From Sphingobacteriales bacterium (GTDB lineage: Bacteria; Bacteroidota; Bacteroidia; Chitinophagales; UBA2359): DNA of 64,000 nucleotides. The DNA is taken from the NCBI GenBank assembly GCA_016711295.1, contig JADJTE010000002.1, forward strand, positions 1 to 64,000, in the 5' to 3' direction. The translations under genes and the position numbers were made by a program. The first letter of the stretch is position 1, and every line of letters begins with the position of its first letter. Below are positions 19,911 through 28,830 of the stretch, in pieces. The notes beneath the pieces were generated by a model that had not been told where the DNA came from, did not search any database, and worked only from the letters and a program-made list of their open reading frames with translations.

Positions 19911-21054
19911 AAAAGTTCTTTCAACGTGTCTTCTCGAAAAGTATCGGGTAAAAGGCTGTTTTCTAAACTTTTTTGTGAAAAAATATAGCGTCCGTCGCAG
20001 ACAAAGCCCAATTCATGCCAATTCACATTATTCAACTTTTCACACAACAATTTTTCATCAGCTTTTTTGTTTTTAGGGAAAATAGCTAATACAGACCCAT
20101 CATAATTTTTGCAATCATTTAGAAAAAATGGACTTTCGGAGCGTGTCTTGCAGTTGACGTATATTCTTTTTTCGGTAGATATATGATGTAAACGCCCCCA
20201 TTGCCACCAATTAGTTTCGTTAAATTGGCGTATCTTTCTGCCGATTAATTCTTTTTTAAATTGCTCTAAGTATTCATTTTTATTGTTAAAAATCATTCTT
20301 TTTGTTTTTCCTGTTTTATAGGTGGAGGAGCAAACAAAATCTGTATCGCCAAATTTTTCATGCGTAAAGATTTCGTCATAGCCACTGACCGCGCCGACCT
20401 TTACCCCAAAAACGTCCATAAATTTTATGGAGTAATGATTATCTGTGAATAGCAACTGCCCATTGCAATAGACAAATTTTTTTGATACGTTGGTTTTTCT
20501 GCTAAAATCACCTTTTCAAATCTAAAAATAATACAATTAGGACTAAACCCGTGAAAGATTTTTTTATCGCCTAAGTCTATCAGATGAGTAATTGTGCCAT
20601 TTTTAAATATAAAATCGTTTAATTTTATACTTGATGTAGCCTTTAAGAAATCTCGTGGTGTAATAAATATTAATTCTCCGCCCTCATTGAGGTGATTGAT
20701 ACATTTTTCGATAAAAAATAAATACAGGTTACTTCGTTCGTCAAAAAGCGCGGACTTTATTTTCTGTTTTGTGGACGGCAAAATATCTTGATAACGCACA
20801 TAAGGGGGGTTCCCTATGATGGTGTCAAATTTTTCGGAGGTAGGGTAATCCATAAAGTCTATGTTTAAAGTATCCCCGCCACCAAATTTACTATCCAATT
20901 CGATGTTAACACAATTTGGGATATTTTTCGAGAATGCACCATCTCCGCATGAAGGCTCTAATACCCTGCCAGATAGGTTGCGTCGCAATAATAGCATCTC
21001 AGCAACAATAAAAGAAGGCGTAAATACTTGCCCGTATTGTTCGATATTATACAT
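19907..21054 (-). CDS. N6-adenine DNA methyltransferase, gamma class (one frameshift)
   Basis: About 382 residues: an N-terminal catalytic half (start 21054) and a C-terminal target-recognition half ending at 19907, joined across a shift near 20463 (expected NGQLLFTDNHYSIKFMDVFG). Motif X YGQVFTPSFIVAEMLLL, motif I VLEPSCGDGAF and motif IV NPPYVRYQD are all present in the order of Type II gamma enzymes (M.TaqI/M.HindII-like). No restriction endonuclease is recognisable next to it, so it is an orphan or remnant of a restriction system. The region is clearly more AT-rich than its neighbours, a sign of transfer. The last codons fall in a family B inverted repeat, so the C-terminus may have been replaced. 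Confidence 0.85.
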
Positions 21055-21284
21055 ATTCGGGAAAAAGTCTTTTTATTGGCTACGTCTCGTTGTGGATTTT
21101 CTTTCTTTCTTTTCTACTGCAAAGCCGCAATCGCTCGACCTAGCATCCTCGCTAAATCAAGCGATTACGAAACCAAGAATGTTCAAACACTCGATTTGAA
21201 CGGAAAAAGCGAGGGTGGTTGCGGTGTTTCAGAACAAGTGAGATGCAATGTTTCAGGCTATACTGCGCACGCGCACTACGGTTG

Positions 21285-21992
21285 CTACCACTCTAAGCCG
21301 ATATCGTTATCTTTGAACAAAGGCGGTTCGGCAGGCGGAGGCGGAGGAGGCGGCGGTTCGGAGTCGCGGCGCACATAATCGGTTCGGGGTTTGCTTCGGT
21401 CGTGGTAAGGTTTGTATCCTTCTTGTTGGTATTGTGGGCGTGTGTATTCTTTTCGAGAGTTGCCGCTGCCTTGTTCGCTGCGTTTATATTCGCGTTTGTC
21501 GCCCTGTTGCTCGCGGTCGCGTGGGGTGCTATCGCGGTAGGTTTTTTTAAAAGGTTGTTTTTTGAAAACGATGGGCGGTTTTTCGGGCAATGAGCGAAAT
21601 ATTAATTCTAAGGCATTTGGGTTATAGGCGATTTGTTTTAGGTCGGCGAGTGTTTCGGGCAATTCGCCCGTGGTATAAGGTATGCGCACAAAATAGCGCG
21701 TCACGCCCTTTTGGGCAGCTATGGCTTCGCGTTGGAGCCATGGGTGTTTGTCGGTGTTGTTGCCTATGAGTATAATGACTAAATCGGACATCAAGATTTT
21801 CATGCCTACGCTGGGCGGTGGCGGTTGGTTGGGGCGTTCGGTATTAGGTAGCTGCACTCTTTCGCGTTCTACTGAGGTCAATACGCGCTGGTTGTTAGGG
21901 CAGCATAATCCACGCTTTGCCCACAACCTGATTTTATTGGCGTATTTTTTGTCAGCTTCGTCATAGCTGATAAAAATTCTTCTTATTATCAT
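21285..21992 (-). CDS. TIR-like (MTH538/ThsB-type) domain protein with low-complexity tail
   Basis: 235 residues. Residues 1-125 resemble the MTH538 TIR-like family (PF08937): RRIFISYDEADKKYANKIRL at the start and LVIILIGNNTDKHPWLQREA, the usual second strand and helix. The family includes ThsB of Thoeris defence and other nucleotide-signalling proteins. From about residue 140 the protein is a disordered tail rich in Arg, Lys, Glu, Gln and Tyr (YKRSEQGSGNSRKEYTRPQ), ending in a run of eight prolines. No ThsA-type SIR2 partner is nearby; the DNA methyltransferase follows 230 bases downstream on the same strand. Confidence 0.7.
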   Translation of the reverse strand: MIIRRIFISYDEADKKYANKIRLWAKRGLCCPNNQRVLTSVERERVQLPNTERPNQPPPPSVGMKILMSDLVIILIGNNTDKHPWLQREAIAAQKGVTRYFVRIPYTTGELPETLADLKQIAYNPNALELIFRSLPEKPPIVFKKQPFKKTYRDSTPRDREQQGDKREYKRSEQGSGNSRKEYTRPQYQQEGYKPYHDRSKPRTDYVRRDSEPPPPPPPPAEPPLFKDNDIGLEW

Positions 21993-22376
21993 CTTAATTA
22001 GTATTTTTAGATGCTTGGGTTAGTAGAGTAGGGTGGTGTAATAACTACAAGTGATGTAGTGCTTAGGTGTAGGTTTTTGCTATTGTTTGCACTATAACAG
22101 CCTACAAGCCTATGACAAAAATACAGCATTATTTGCTGTGAAGCCACAGATTGGGGATATATTTTTTATGATTAAGTGTTTGGGATTGATTGGGTGGGTA
22201 TGGGTTTATTGCCAATGCTTTTGGGGAATAGTCACGATGTGTTGTAGTAGTAAATAAATATTACACGAATTATGATGTAAAATCAATTTACCTGGCACCA
22301 CGTGATTAGAGTTGCCGCGCTTGTTTTGCACAGCATCAAGCGCAGGGTTGGCTGCGGTAGAGACCTCAAAATTGTT
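21993..22376. other. Spacer upstream of the TIR-like gene
   Basis: 384 bases with no gene. AT-rich; on the minus strand a possible -7 box TATTTTTG (22116-22123) faces the TIR-like gene, but no -33 box pairs with it. Nothing else is recognised. The stretch 21055-21284 on the other side of that gene is likewise without a supported feature. Confidence 0.4.
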
Positions 22377-22832
22377 TTAATACTCGATGCCCGTCATTTG
22401 GGCTACTTCGCGCATGATGGCTACCAAAAAGGTGGCGATGAAATAAAACACTAAATTGGCACTAAACAGGGTGCGATATTCGGGCAAATCGACGATGCTC
22501 AAACCCGATAGCCACGTCGCACCACTTAGCAGTATGCTAGCCAAGATTCCGAAAAAGAACCAAGACCAAAGCGTATAAGCTAATGCGCCCTTGCGCCGAA
22601 AGAAACTGACCAAGCAGTTTAGCCAAACATAAAAAACCAATCCTACAAATGCCAAAAGCCAGATATACTCCGATGCACCCTTGACTAATCGATAGCCAAG
22701 CATCGCTATGCCGCATACCGACAGAATAACTAATAGTTGCTGGTGTGGGCGAGCGTTTAGGCTTATCCATTCTGACCACAAGGCAGATTGCTCGGGCGAA
22801 GGCGGCTCGGTGTTTACTCGATTCTCAGCCAT
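22377..22832 (-). CDS. Small four-helix membrane protein of unknown function
   Basis: 151 residues: a polar N-terminus (MAENRVNTEPPSPEQSALWS), then four hydrophobic segments at about 33-50, 55-75, 85-107 and 120-143. No family is recognised. Its start overlaps the end of the M61 peptidase gene by 19 bases on the same strand, so the two are translationally linked and co-transcribed. Confidence 0.7.
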   Translation of the reverse strand: MAENRVNTEPPSPEQSALWSEWISLNARPHQQLLVILSVCGIAMLGYRLVKGASEYIWLLAFVGLVFYVWLNCLVSFFRRKGALAYTLWSWFFFGILASILLSGATWLSGLSIVDLPEYRTLFSANLVFYFIATFLVAIMREVAQMTGIEY

Positions 22833-24621
22833 TGGTGATAAATTTTTCTTTGGGCAGAACTGGGTTTATCGACCTCCATGATGTGGTATGATACCGTTGG
22901 GTCGATTGCCAATACGACGGGTATGGTTTTGAGTATGCCCGACCGACTGACTATAAATGTCACTTCGTCTCCTGCTTTTTTGCGGTTGAGCAATGTTTCT
23001 AATAGTACGTCGTTATTGACGCGATAATTGTCGATGGCAATAATTTCGTCGTTTACGTTTAGTCCGTAGCGATATGCGTTGCCCGTGCTTAGGGTTTTGG
23101 CAATCAACAACTTGCCATTATCGGTTTTGGTGGTCATGCCGAGCCAAACTTTTGGGGAGTTGAGATAGGTTTCGAGGCGCAGCCCCGCGTAGCCTAAGTA
23201 TTGGTTGTAGTCGGGTCTTTTTGTGCCAAAGATATAATCGGCAAAAATGAGTCCAGCGATTTGCCTGCTATTTTTCTACGGCTTTTGCATTTCGGCATCG
23301 GTGATGCCGCGCCCTTGTTTTTTGTAATATTCGTCGTAGAGATAGCGCAATACGTCGTCAAAACTCTTTTGCCTTTGGTACTGTGCAGTATTTCCAAATC
23401 GAGCAGATTACTGATAACTGCGCCTTTCATATAATACGACATCGAAATATTGTCGAAATGTTCGTCGGCGCGGTAGTATTTTATCCAAGCATCCCAGCTC
23501 GATTCGGCAACTGATTGCACTTTGTCGCCAGGTTTATTTTCGAGGTCGTTGATATTGCTGGCCACTATATTTAGGTAAGCGTCAACGCTCAGTAATCCGT
23601 TGCGGCGCAATATTAGGTCATCGTAGTAGCTGGTAGTGCCTTCGGAGAGCCATAGCAGGTGGGTATAGTTTTCGTTGTCATAATCGAATGGTCCGAGTTC
23701 TTTGGGTCGTATGCGCTTGACGTTCCAGAGGTGAAAATATTCGTGGCTCATCAATCCTTGCCACCGCCCGTATTTACTGTTATAATCCCAACGCGGGAAC
23801 GTGAGCGAGCAACTGTTTAGGTGTTCTAAACCGCCATACATGCCGTCAGTATTATGGTTTAGGATGAGGTATCGGCTACAAGGATGTTCGCCAAAAATGG
23901 CGGTTTCTTCAGAGGCAATTTTTTGTATATCGGCTATCATCTCTTCGATGTTGTGGTTGCCGCTGCCAATGATAGCGAGTTCGTGGGGTATGCCCGCTGC
24001 TATGAACTTATGTATTTCGTGGTTGCCTATTTCGATGGGCGAATCGACCAAGGTATCGTAGTTGGGGACTTGTAGCGCGAATGGGTCGCTGCCTATGGGG
24101 TCGAGGGGTGTGCTTATCGATTTCCATTGGCTATATGGTTTGATGTGTAGTGTGGCGGCTTGGTCTTGTAAGCCGTCGGCAAACATCAGCACGCTGGCGG
24201 GGTTGATGCTAGCATGGTCTATATCGACAAAACTCGTGCGGACACTAAATTCAAAGGCATATACGCGGTATTTGACTACGATATTTTGGGACTTTTGGGT
24301 ATTGATGCGCCAAGTATTTTTGCGTGTTTTTTCGCTTTTAAGGGCTTTTCCGTCGGCGGTAGCAGCGGCAAAGCTATCGATTTTTCGGGCAAATTCGCGC
24401 ACTAAATAGGAGCCAGGAGTCCATACGGGTAATTTTAGTATTAACTCGTCTTTGTTCCAATTATCCAGACGCATCGTTACGTCGATATAGTGCGTTTGTG
24501 GTTCGTCTATCGAAATATGGTACGATAGAGCGGGTTTGGCAGCAGTGGTCATACTGTTGGCAGTAGATAATAATAATAGTAATAATAGTGGAGATAAAGC
24601 GGCGGTAGATTTCATGGTCAA
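22814..24621 (-). CDS. M61 family metallopeptidase with PDZ domain (frameshifted)
   Basis: About 600 residues. Signal peptide (about 1-24), an N-terminal beta domain (peptidase M61_N: SYHISIDEPQTHYIDVTMRL), the zinc site SHEYFHLWNVKRIRP (HExxH), a third-ligand region LLWLSEGTTSYYDD and a C-terminal PDZ domain (GNAYRYGLNVNDEIIAIDNY). The M61 family are glycyl aminopeptidase-like zinc peptidases. The frame is lost between about 23365 and 23195, where at least two indels interrupt expected DAEMQKAVEKIAGKSLDSFF; the PDZ part is read in a third frame to 22814. Periplasmic or outer-membrane location is expected. Confidence 0.87.
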
Positions 24622-24744
24622 GTAGGTGGTAGGGATAGGTTTGGTAGGGATATGGGCGAGAGGCGCACCCTATTGCACATTGGTCAGTGGCGTACAACAG
24701 GGTGCGCGAAATAATGATGGCTATTGATATTGACTGTGTTGTAT

Positions 24745-25668
24745 CTATTCAATTCCCCAATTTTGCCATTCTTCTGCCGACCATAGTTGGGGGAAGAATA
24801 TGCGGCGTTGGGTGCGTGGGTGCATATATTTTTTCCAGTCGCTGCCGCCTGTGGCTTCTGCGGTGGTGCCGTTACTATCGAGGTATTTTGAGGCGGCGTG
24901 GTAGTGCGCCATTACCCAGGTTATATTGACAGTTCGGTCGTAGTGGCGCATGGCGGCTATGAGTTGCGGATTTTGTTGGTCGTCGAGGGGCAATTGTTTG
25001 AACTTGTGCCACAAATTGATGGTATTGTAGGTTTCCATTTTTTGCAGCATTACAGTTTTATATTTTTGTTCAAACAAGCGCATGAGCGTTGTTTTTTGCT
25101 TGGTTTGGGGGTCTATGCCTGCGGCTTGCCAATAGAGGTGGTTGTAGGCATGTTCGAAAGGCGTATTGCGGTCGATGGTAGCGCGGTAGCGATAATCAAT
25201 GAGGTTGAGCAGGTCGGTAGAGGCAAACTCTATCCACCGGTATTGGGCACTTTGGAAACCACTGGCGGGCGTAAGCAGGGTGCGGAACTGTAGATATTGC
25301 CCAACGTCCATGCCGTCGCCCATGATGGTAAACGAAGCCGCGAGCATATCGAAATATCGGCTGATTCGGTTCAGTTTTTCGGTAAAAAATGGCGTGGTCA
25401 AATGGGGTTGGTGCGCAACTTGGTCTATTTCCCATAAAATCATTTTAAACAACAATTCGTTGATTTGATGATATATGATAAATACCATTTCGTCGGGCAA
25501 GCGGCTTCGCTGTATTTGCAGGTTGAGCAGGGCATCGGTATGGACATAATCCCAATATGTAATGGGTGTGTTCCATACCAAGCCTTCGAGGTGAACATTG
25601 GGGTCTTGCCCTATTTGTTGAAATTTTTCGCTGATAGCGGCAATAAGGGCGGGATTAATGTCGTTCAT
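24745..25668 (-). CDS. kynA: Tryptophan 2,3-dioxygenase
   Basis: 307 residues, single intact frame. Typical start of the haem enzyme: NTPITYWDYVHTDALLNLQ followed by IIYHQINELLFKMILWEID. GSDWKKYMHPRTQRRIFFPQ is the usual C-terminal signature with the Gly-Gly/Thr-type loop (TTAEATGGSDW). It opens the indole ring of L-tryptophan to N-formylkynurenine. No other kynurenine-pathway gene is next to it. Confidence 0.93.
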   Translation of the reverse strand: MNDINPALIAAISEKFQQIGQDPNVHLEGLVWNTPITYWDYVHTDALLNLQIQRSRLPDEMVFIIYHQINELLFKMILWEIDQVAHQPHLTTPFFTEKLNRISRYFDMLAASFTIMGDGMDVGQYLQFRTLLTPASGFQSAQYRWIEFASTDLLNLIDYRYRATIDRNTPFEHAYNHLYWQAAGIDPQTKQKTTLMRLFEQKYKTVMLQKMETYNTINLWHKFKQLPLDDQQNPQLIAAMRHYDRTVNITWVMAHYHAASKYLDSNGTTAEATGGSDWKKYMHPRTQRRIFFPQLWSAEEWQNWGIE

Positions 25669-25723
25669 TTGAGGGGGGGAATGAGGTTAACAGATAAATT
25701 AGGGCGGGCGAGCAAGTAAAGAA

Positions 25724-26212
25724 CTATTCTATCACTACGCCGTCGGCGACAAACGATATTTCAATTTCGGGTTGGGCGATTTGGGCAATTTCTTCGGCAG
25801 ATTTGCCCGCATCTTCGGCATAATGTTGGAGCATTTCGACGGAGGTGGTATCGGTTTGTGCGATGCCTTGGGCTACGATGTTTTTTCCTGCAAGGTCTTT
25901 GGGCATAAAAAAGCCGTAGTCTTTGAACGTGACGCGGAGGTCTTTGCCGTCGGGCAGTTCAAGGGTCATCCAGCAGCCTTTTGTTTGGCATACTTCCAAT
26001 ACTTTACCGCTTATTTTGGCGGTCAGGGAGGTCGTGCTATTTTGTTCCATTTGGGCTACTAAGTCGGCTATGGGTATTGCGCCCGCTGCTTCGATATTTT
26101 GCCCAAAATGTTTGCCATCGGTCGAGTTTTGCTGATTAGTTTGGCTCAATTGTTGGCAGCCTAATCCAAGAATAGCTACTATCAACAAAATGTAGCCGCA
26201 TAAATTGTGCAT
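25724..26212 (-). CDS. DUF4920 lipoprotein
   Basis: 162 residues. Lipoprotein signal with lipobox LGLGC (Cys19), then a compact domain with EVCQTKGCWMTLELPDGKDL and VTFKDYGFFMPKDLAGK, the core of the DUF4920 family (OB-like). The two Cys of CQTKGC are conserved in the family and may bind metal or form a disulphide. Periplasmic or outer-membrane anchored; function unknown. Confidence 0.85.
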   Translation of the reverse strand: MHNLCGYILLIVAILGLGCQQLSQTNQQNSTDGKHFGQNIEAAGAIPIADLVAQMEQNSTTSLTAKISGKVLEVCQTKGCWMTLELPDGKDLRVTFKDYGFFMPKDLAGKNIVAQGIAQTDTTSVEMLQHYAEDAGKSAEEIAQIAQPEIEISFVADGVVIE

Positions 26213-26253
26213 CCTCTATTTGGTCTGATAAGGCGGTGAATGTTTAAAATGAG

Positions 26254-26357
26254 GTAACTATTTAGCCTTGTAGGGGAATATGCAGCGATGTCGGGCATTA
26301 TTTAGATAAGTAATACTCATTACCCCATACCCAAAACCCTATATCCTAAATAGTTAC
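26254..26357 (+). mobile_element. TIR element (family B) with 8-bp target duplication
   Basis: Ends GTAACTATTTAG (26254-26265) and CTAAATAGTTAC (26346-26357), perfect inverted repeats; AAAATGAG duplicated at 26246-26253 and 26358-26365. 104 bp, the shortest copy: it lacks the ctaatcg block after the left arm. Confidence 0.9.
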
Positions 26358-26407
26358 AAAATGAGTGGGCAAAGGTACGATTATTCCGTTTTTAAGAAAA
26401 CAATTTG

Positions 26408-26415
26408 TAACTTTG
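26408..26415 (+). promoter_or_regulatory. -7 box TAACTTTG before the vWA/MotA operon
   Basis: TAACTTTGCgg matches the phylum TAnnTTTG box. No good TTTG lies 19-21 bases upstream. It would give a 5' leader of about 125 bases before the ATG at 26549; the TIR element ends only 50 bases before it. Confidence 0.5.
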
Positions 26416-26548
26416 CGGCTTAAAAAAAGGACTTTAAGATTACCCAACAACTTAGAGACCAATTCAACCCAATGCGAAGCCCCAGTATCGAGTCAAATAA
26501 TTCATGACTGCGCTATTTTTTTGTATATAAAAAAACTAAACCCGCTAT

Positions 26549-27793
26549 ATGCCCGCCAAAAAAGAAGTCGAAATTTTTAGTGTGTCGTTCTTAGACCTCA
26601 TCACGGGCGTGTTGGGGGCTGTATTGATATTGTTTATCATTATCCCGAAAATGTCGGACGATGTAGAAAAACAATTGCAAGAACTCGACCAACTCAAAGC
26701 CGTCAAGGTAGAGGTTGCCCGTATGGACAGCCTGATGGCAAAACTTAAAAAAAATGTGTCGCCCGAAGTATATAAACAGTTAGAAGATCAAGTAAAAAAA
26801 TTGCACGACAATACCGACGGCTTGCAAACCCAAATCAAAGATTTGCAGATGAGCCTCGAAAAAGCCGACCGCGAACGCGATATATACCGCAACAAAACCC
26901 AAGAACTACTCAATCGCTTAGATAGCCTCAATGCCCAACACCGCAACCACGACCGCGTAGTGAAAGACCTGCGCGAACAAGTAGCCGACCTACAACAAAA
27001 ACTGAACGATTGCCAAACACAAAAAGATGCTATCGAAAAACTATTGACCGAAAAGAACCCCGACAAAATTATGCAGGAACTCAAAGAAACCATCGCCAAA
27101 CTCGACGAACTGCAAAAACAAAATGCCCAACTACAAGACCAGAACAACCAACTGAAAAACAAAGCCGATATAGCCAAAACCAAAGCCGACCAATTGCAAA
27201 AACAATTAGACGAATGCCCAAAAATAAAACCAGGATTTGACCTAAAAGACGAAACCGCTGTATTTGTCGTTGACCTATCGGGCAGTATGGACGACGCACC
27301 CGAACCCGAAAAATTAGACGCAGTGAAAACAGGGCTAAAAATGATGATTGCTACTATGGACGACTCGTATAAGATAGATATCGTCACCTATCCCAAAAGT
27401 AAAGACGAGTCGTATGCCGCCAAATATGGCAAACTCGTCACCGTGACCGAACAGACCAAATATGACATCTACCGCTATTTGAACGGCTTGAAAGCATACG
27501 GCTGTACGCCTACCCGAGACGTAATGACCTACGTATTGTCCTCACCTGCCTACGCATCGGCAAAAACAATAGTATTGCTATCAGACGGCGTACCCACCAA
27601 AATGAACGGCTCGGAATGTGTAGACGAAGATGTGAACGACGTAGCCAACGCCATTACCGAAAAAAATAACGGACGCAAAATAAATTGCATCGGCGTAGGT
27701 AGCGAGTTCCGCAACGAAAATATGAACGACCCCAAAGTGCGATTTATGAAAACCTTAGCCTCGAAAAATGACGGCTTTTATATCGGATTTTAA
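26549..27793 (+). CDS. Membrane-anchored coiled-coil vWA protein with MotB/ExbD-like helix
   Basis: 414 residues. After a short cytosolic start one helix (about 10-33) carries Asp16 in FSVSFLDLITGVLGAV, the position of the proton-binding Asp of MotB, ExbD and TolR. Residues 36-225 are an almost unbroken coiled coil (heptads such as LREQVADLQQKLNDCQTQKD). The C-terminus (about 232-414) is a vWA domain with an intact metal site: DLSGS (242-246), the Thr in GCTPTRD and Asp in LLSDGVPT. The helix places the vWA domain outside the inner membrane. The next gene, 63 bases on, is a MotA/TolQ/ExbB channel, so the pair probably forms an ion-driven complex in which vWA replaces the peptidoglycan-binding domain. 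Function unknown. Confidence 0.85.
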   Translation: MPAKKEVEIFSVSFLDLITGVLGAVLILFIIIPKMSDDVEKQLQELDQLKAVKVEVARMDSLMAKLKKNVSPEVYKQLEDQVKKLHDNTDGLQTQIKDLQMSLEKADRERDIYRNKTQELLNRLDSLNAQHRNHDRVVKDLREQVADLQQKLNDCQTQKDAIEKLLTEKNPDKIMQELKETIAKLDELQKQNAQLQDQNNQLKNKADIAKTKADQLQKQLDECPKIKPGFDLKDETAVFVVDLSGSMDDAPEPEKLDAVKTGLKMMIATMDDSYKIDIVTYPKSKDESYAAKYGKLVTVTEQTKYDIYRYLNGLKAYGCTPTRDVMTYVLSSPAYASAKTIVLLSDGVPTKMNGSECVDEDVNDVANAITEKNNGRKINCIGVGSEFRNENMNDPKVRFMKTLASKNDGFYIGF

Positions 27794-27856
27794 ACCAACC
27801 CCGCCCTACAAACACCATTTCATCTATCCAAAACAACACACATCTATCCAACTATA

Positions 27857-28612
27857 ATGAAACAAAATCCTAAATACATCGCCCTTGCCGTCCTTATCTC
27901 GACTGCTATTGTCGTATCCCTCTATTTTATCATGGACATAGTAGGCGAGAGTACCGCTATCGGGCGCGTATGCCTCTTGTTTGGCGGACACCTGCCCCAC
28001 TCGCTCTTGCACCAATACCTTATATGGATTGCCTTTTTGTGGGGTATGTTCGAAATACGAGTGCGTTTGGTCGAAATACGCCGCCAAAAAAAATCTTTCG
28101 GGCTACACCTTTTGCCCGAAGAAGAACATTGGGTCATGGCACCCGACGATGTGAGCGAACTCAAAATCAAAATGATTGACTTAGAAAAAACGAACGATTA
28201 TTACCTTATTCAAGTCATTAAAAAAGCATGTACAAAATTCCGCGCCGAAAAATCGGTATCGGACGTAATGAACCTCGTCAGCTCGCAGGTCAAAATCAAC
28301 CTCGCCAATGCCGAAAGCGGGCAAACTGTCATACGATACCTCGCTTGGTCTATGCCTGCTTTGGGCTTTATCGGTACAATATTTGGCATCGGTGCATCGT
28401 TGAGCCTCGCCGACCGCGCCGCCGACCCCGAAATATTGCGCCAAATTACCAATAATATGTACGTGGCATTTGATAATACCCTGCTTGCCCTCGCATTTAG
28501 TATTATATTGCTATACTACTACAATACCCTACAAGCCGAAGAAGACCACCTACACCACCAAATAGAACAATACGTATTGGACAATTTAGTCAATCGCCTG
28601 CATTTGGAATAA
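27857..28612 (+). CDS. MotA/TolQ/ExbB family proton-channel protein
   Basis: 251 residues, four helices: about 8-29, 48-66, 162-185 and 203-226. The last two carry the family features MPALGFIGTIFGIGASLSL and FDNTLLALAFSIILLYYYN, matching the TolQ/ExbB helices that surround the partner's Asp. A cytosolic stretch of about 95 residues lies between helices 2 and 3. In stators five such subunits surround two MotB/ExbD-type helices; the preceding vWA protein supplies a candidate partner. Unlike ZorA of Zorya defence it has no long C-terminal coiled coil. Confidence 0.85.
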   Translation: MKQNPKYIALAVLISTAIVVSLYFIMDIVGESTAIGRVCLLFGGHLPHSLLHQYLIWIAFLWGMFEIRVRLVEIRRQKKSFGLHLLPEEEHWVMAPDDVSELKIKMIDLEKTNDYYLIQVIKKACTKFRAEKSVSDVMNLVSSQVKINLANAESGQTVIRYLAWSMPALGFIGTIFGIGASLSLADRAADPEILRQITNNMYVAFDNTLLALAFSIILLYYYNTLQAEEDHLHHQIEQYVLDNLVNRLHLE

Positions 28613-28753
28613 AACAACGATTCCGCTATACACCCAATAATTAACAAGACTATGGTGCAAGAAATTATTTTAGTGCATAATTTAGAGTTGAAAAAAATAC
28701 ATAAAAAGTTAAGAACGAGCCATTTGTGAATTAAAAATAAATGTAATTTGTGA

Positions 28754-28761
28754 TAACTTTG
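28754..28761 (+). promoter_or_regulatory. -7 box TAACTTTG before metK
   Basis: TAACTTTGCc lies 70 bases before the metK ATG; the leader in between contains three repeats of taatttata. No SAM-binding riboswitch fold was recognised in this short leader. Confidence 0.55.
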
Positions 28762-28830
28762 CCTTTTTGCACTCAAGTCTCAATAATTAATAATTTATAA
28801 TTTATAATTTATAACTAATAACCTAAACAC

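Noticed and set aside
21028..21378. Plus-strand open frame of 116 codons between the methyltransferase and the TIR-like gene
   Set aside because: Overlaps both genes and ends in Gly-rich antisense of the poly-proline tail.
21285..21992. Complete Thoeris system
   Set aside because: No ThsA or other NAD-cleaving effector gene is present nearby.
26788..27387. Minus-strand open frame of 199 codons
   Set aside because: Lies opposite the coiled-coil of the vWA gene; its Ser/Cys/Phe-rich composition is what the reverse of Lys/Gln/Glu-rich codons gives.
26549..28612. Zorya defence system
   Set aside because: The channel protein lacks the ZorA tail, the partner has vWA in place of the ZorB domain, and no zorC, zorD or zorE gene is adjacent.
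28613..28830. SAM riboswitch before metK
   Set aside because: The leader after the promoter is only about 60 bases of AT-rich repeats with no pairing pattern of a known SAM-binding class.
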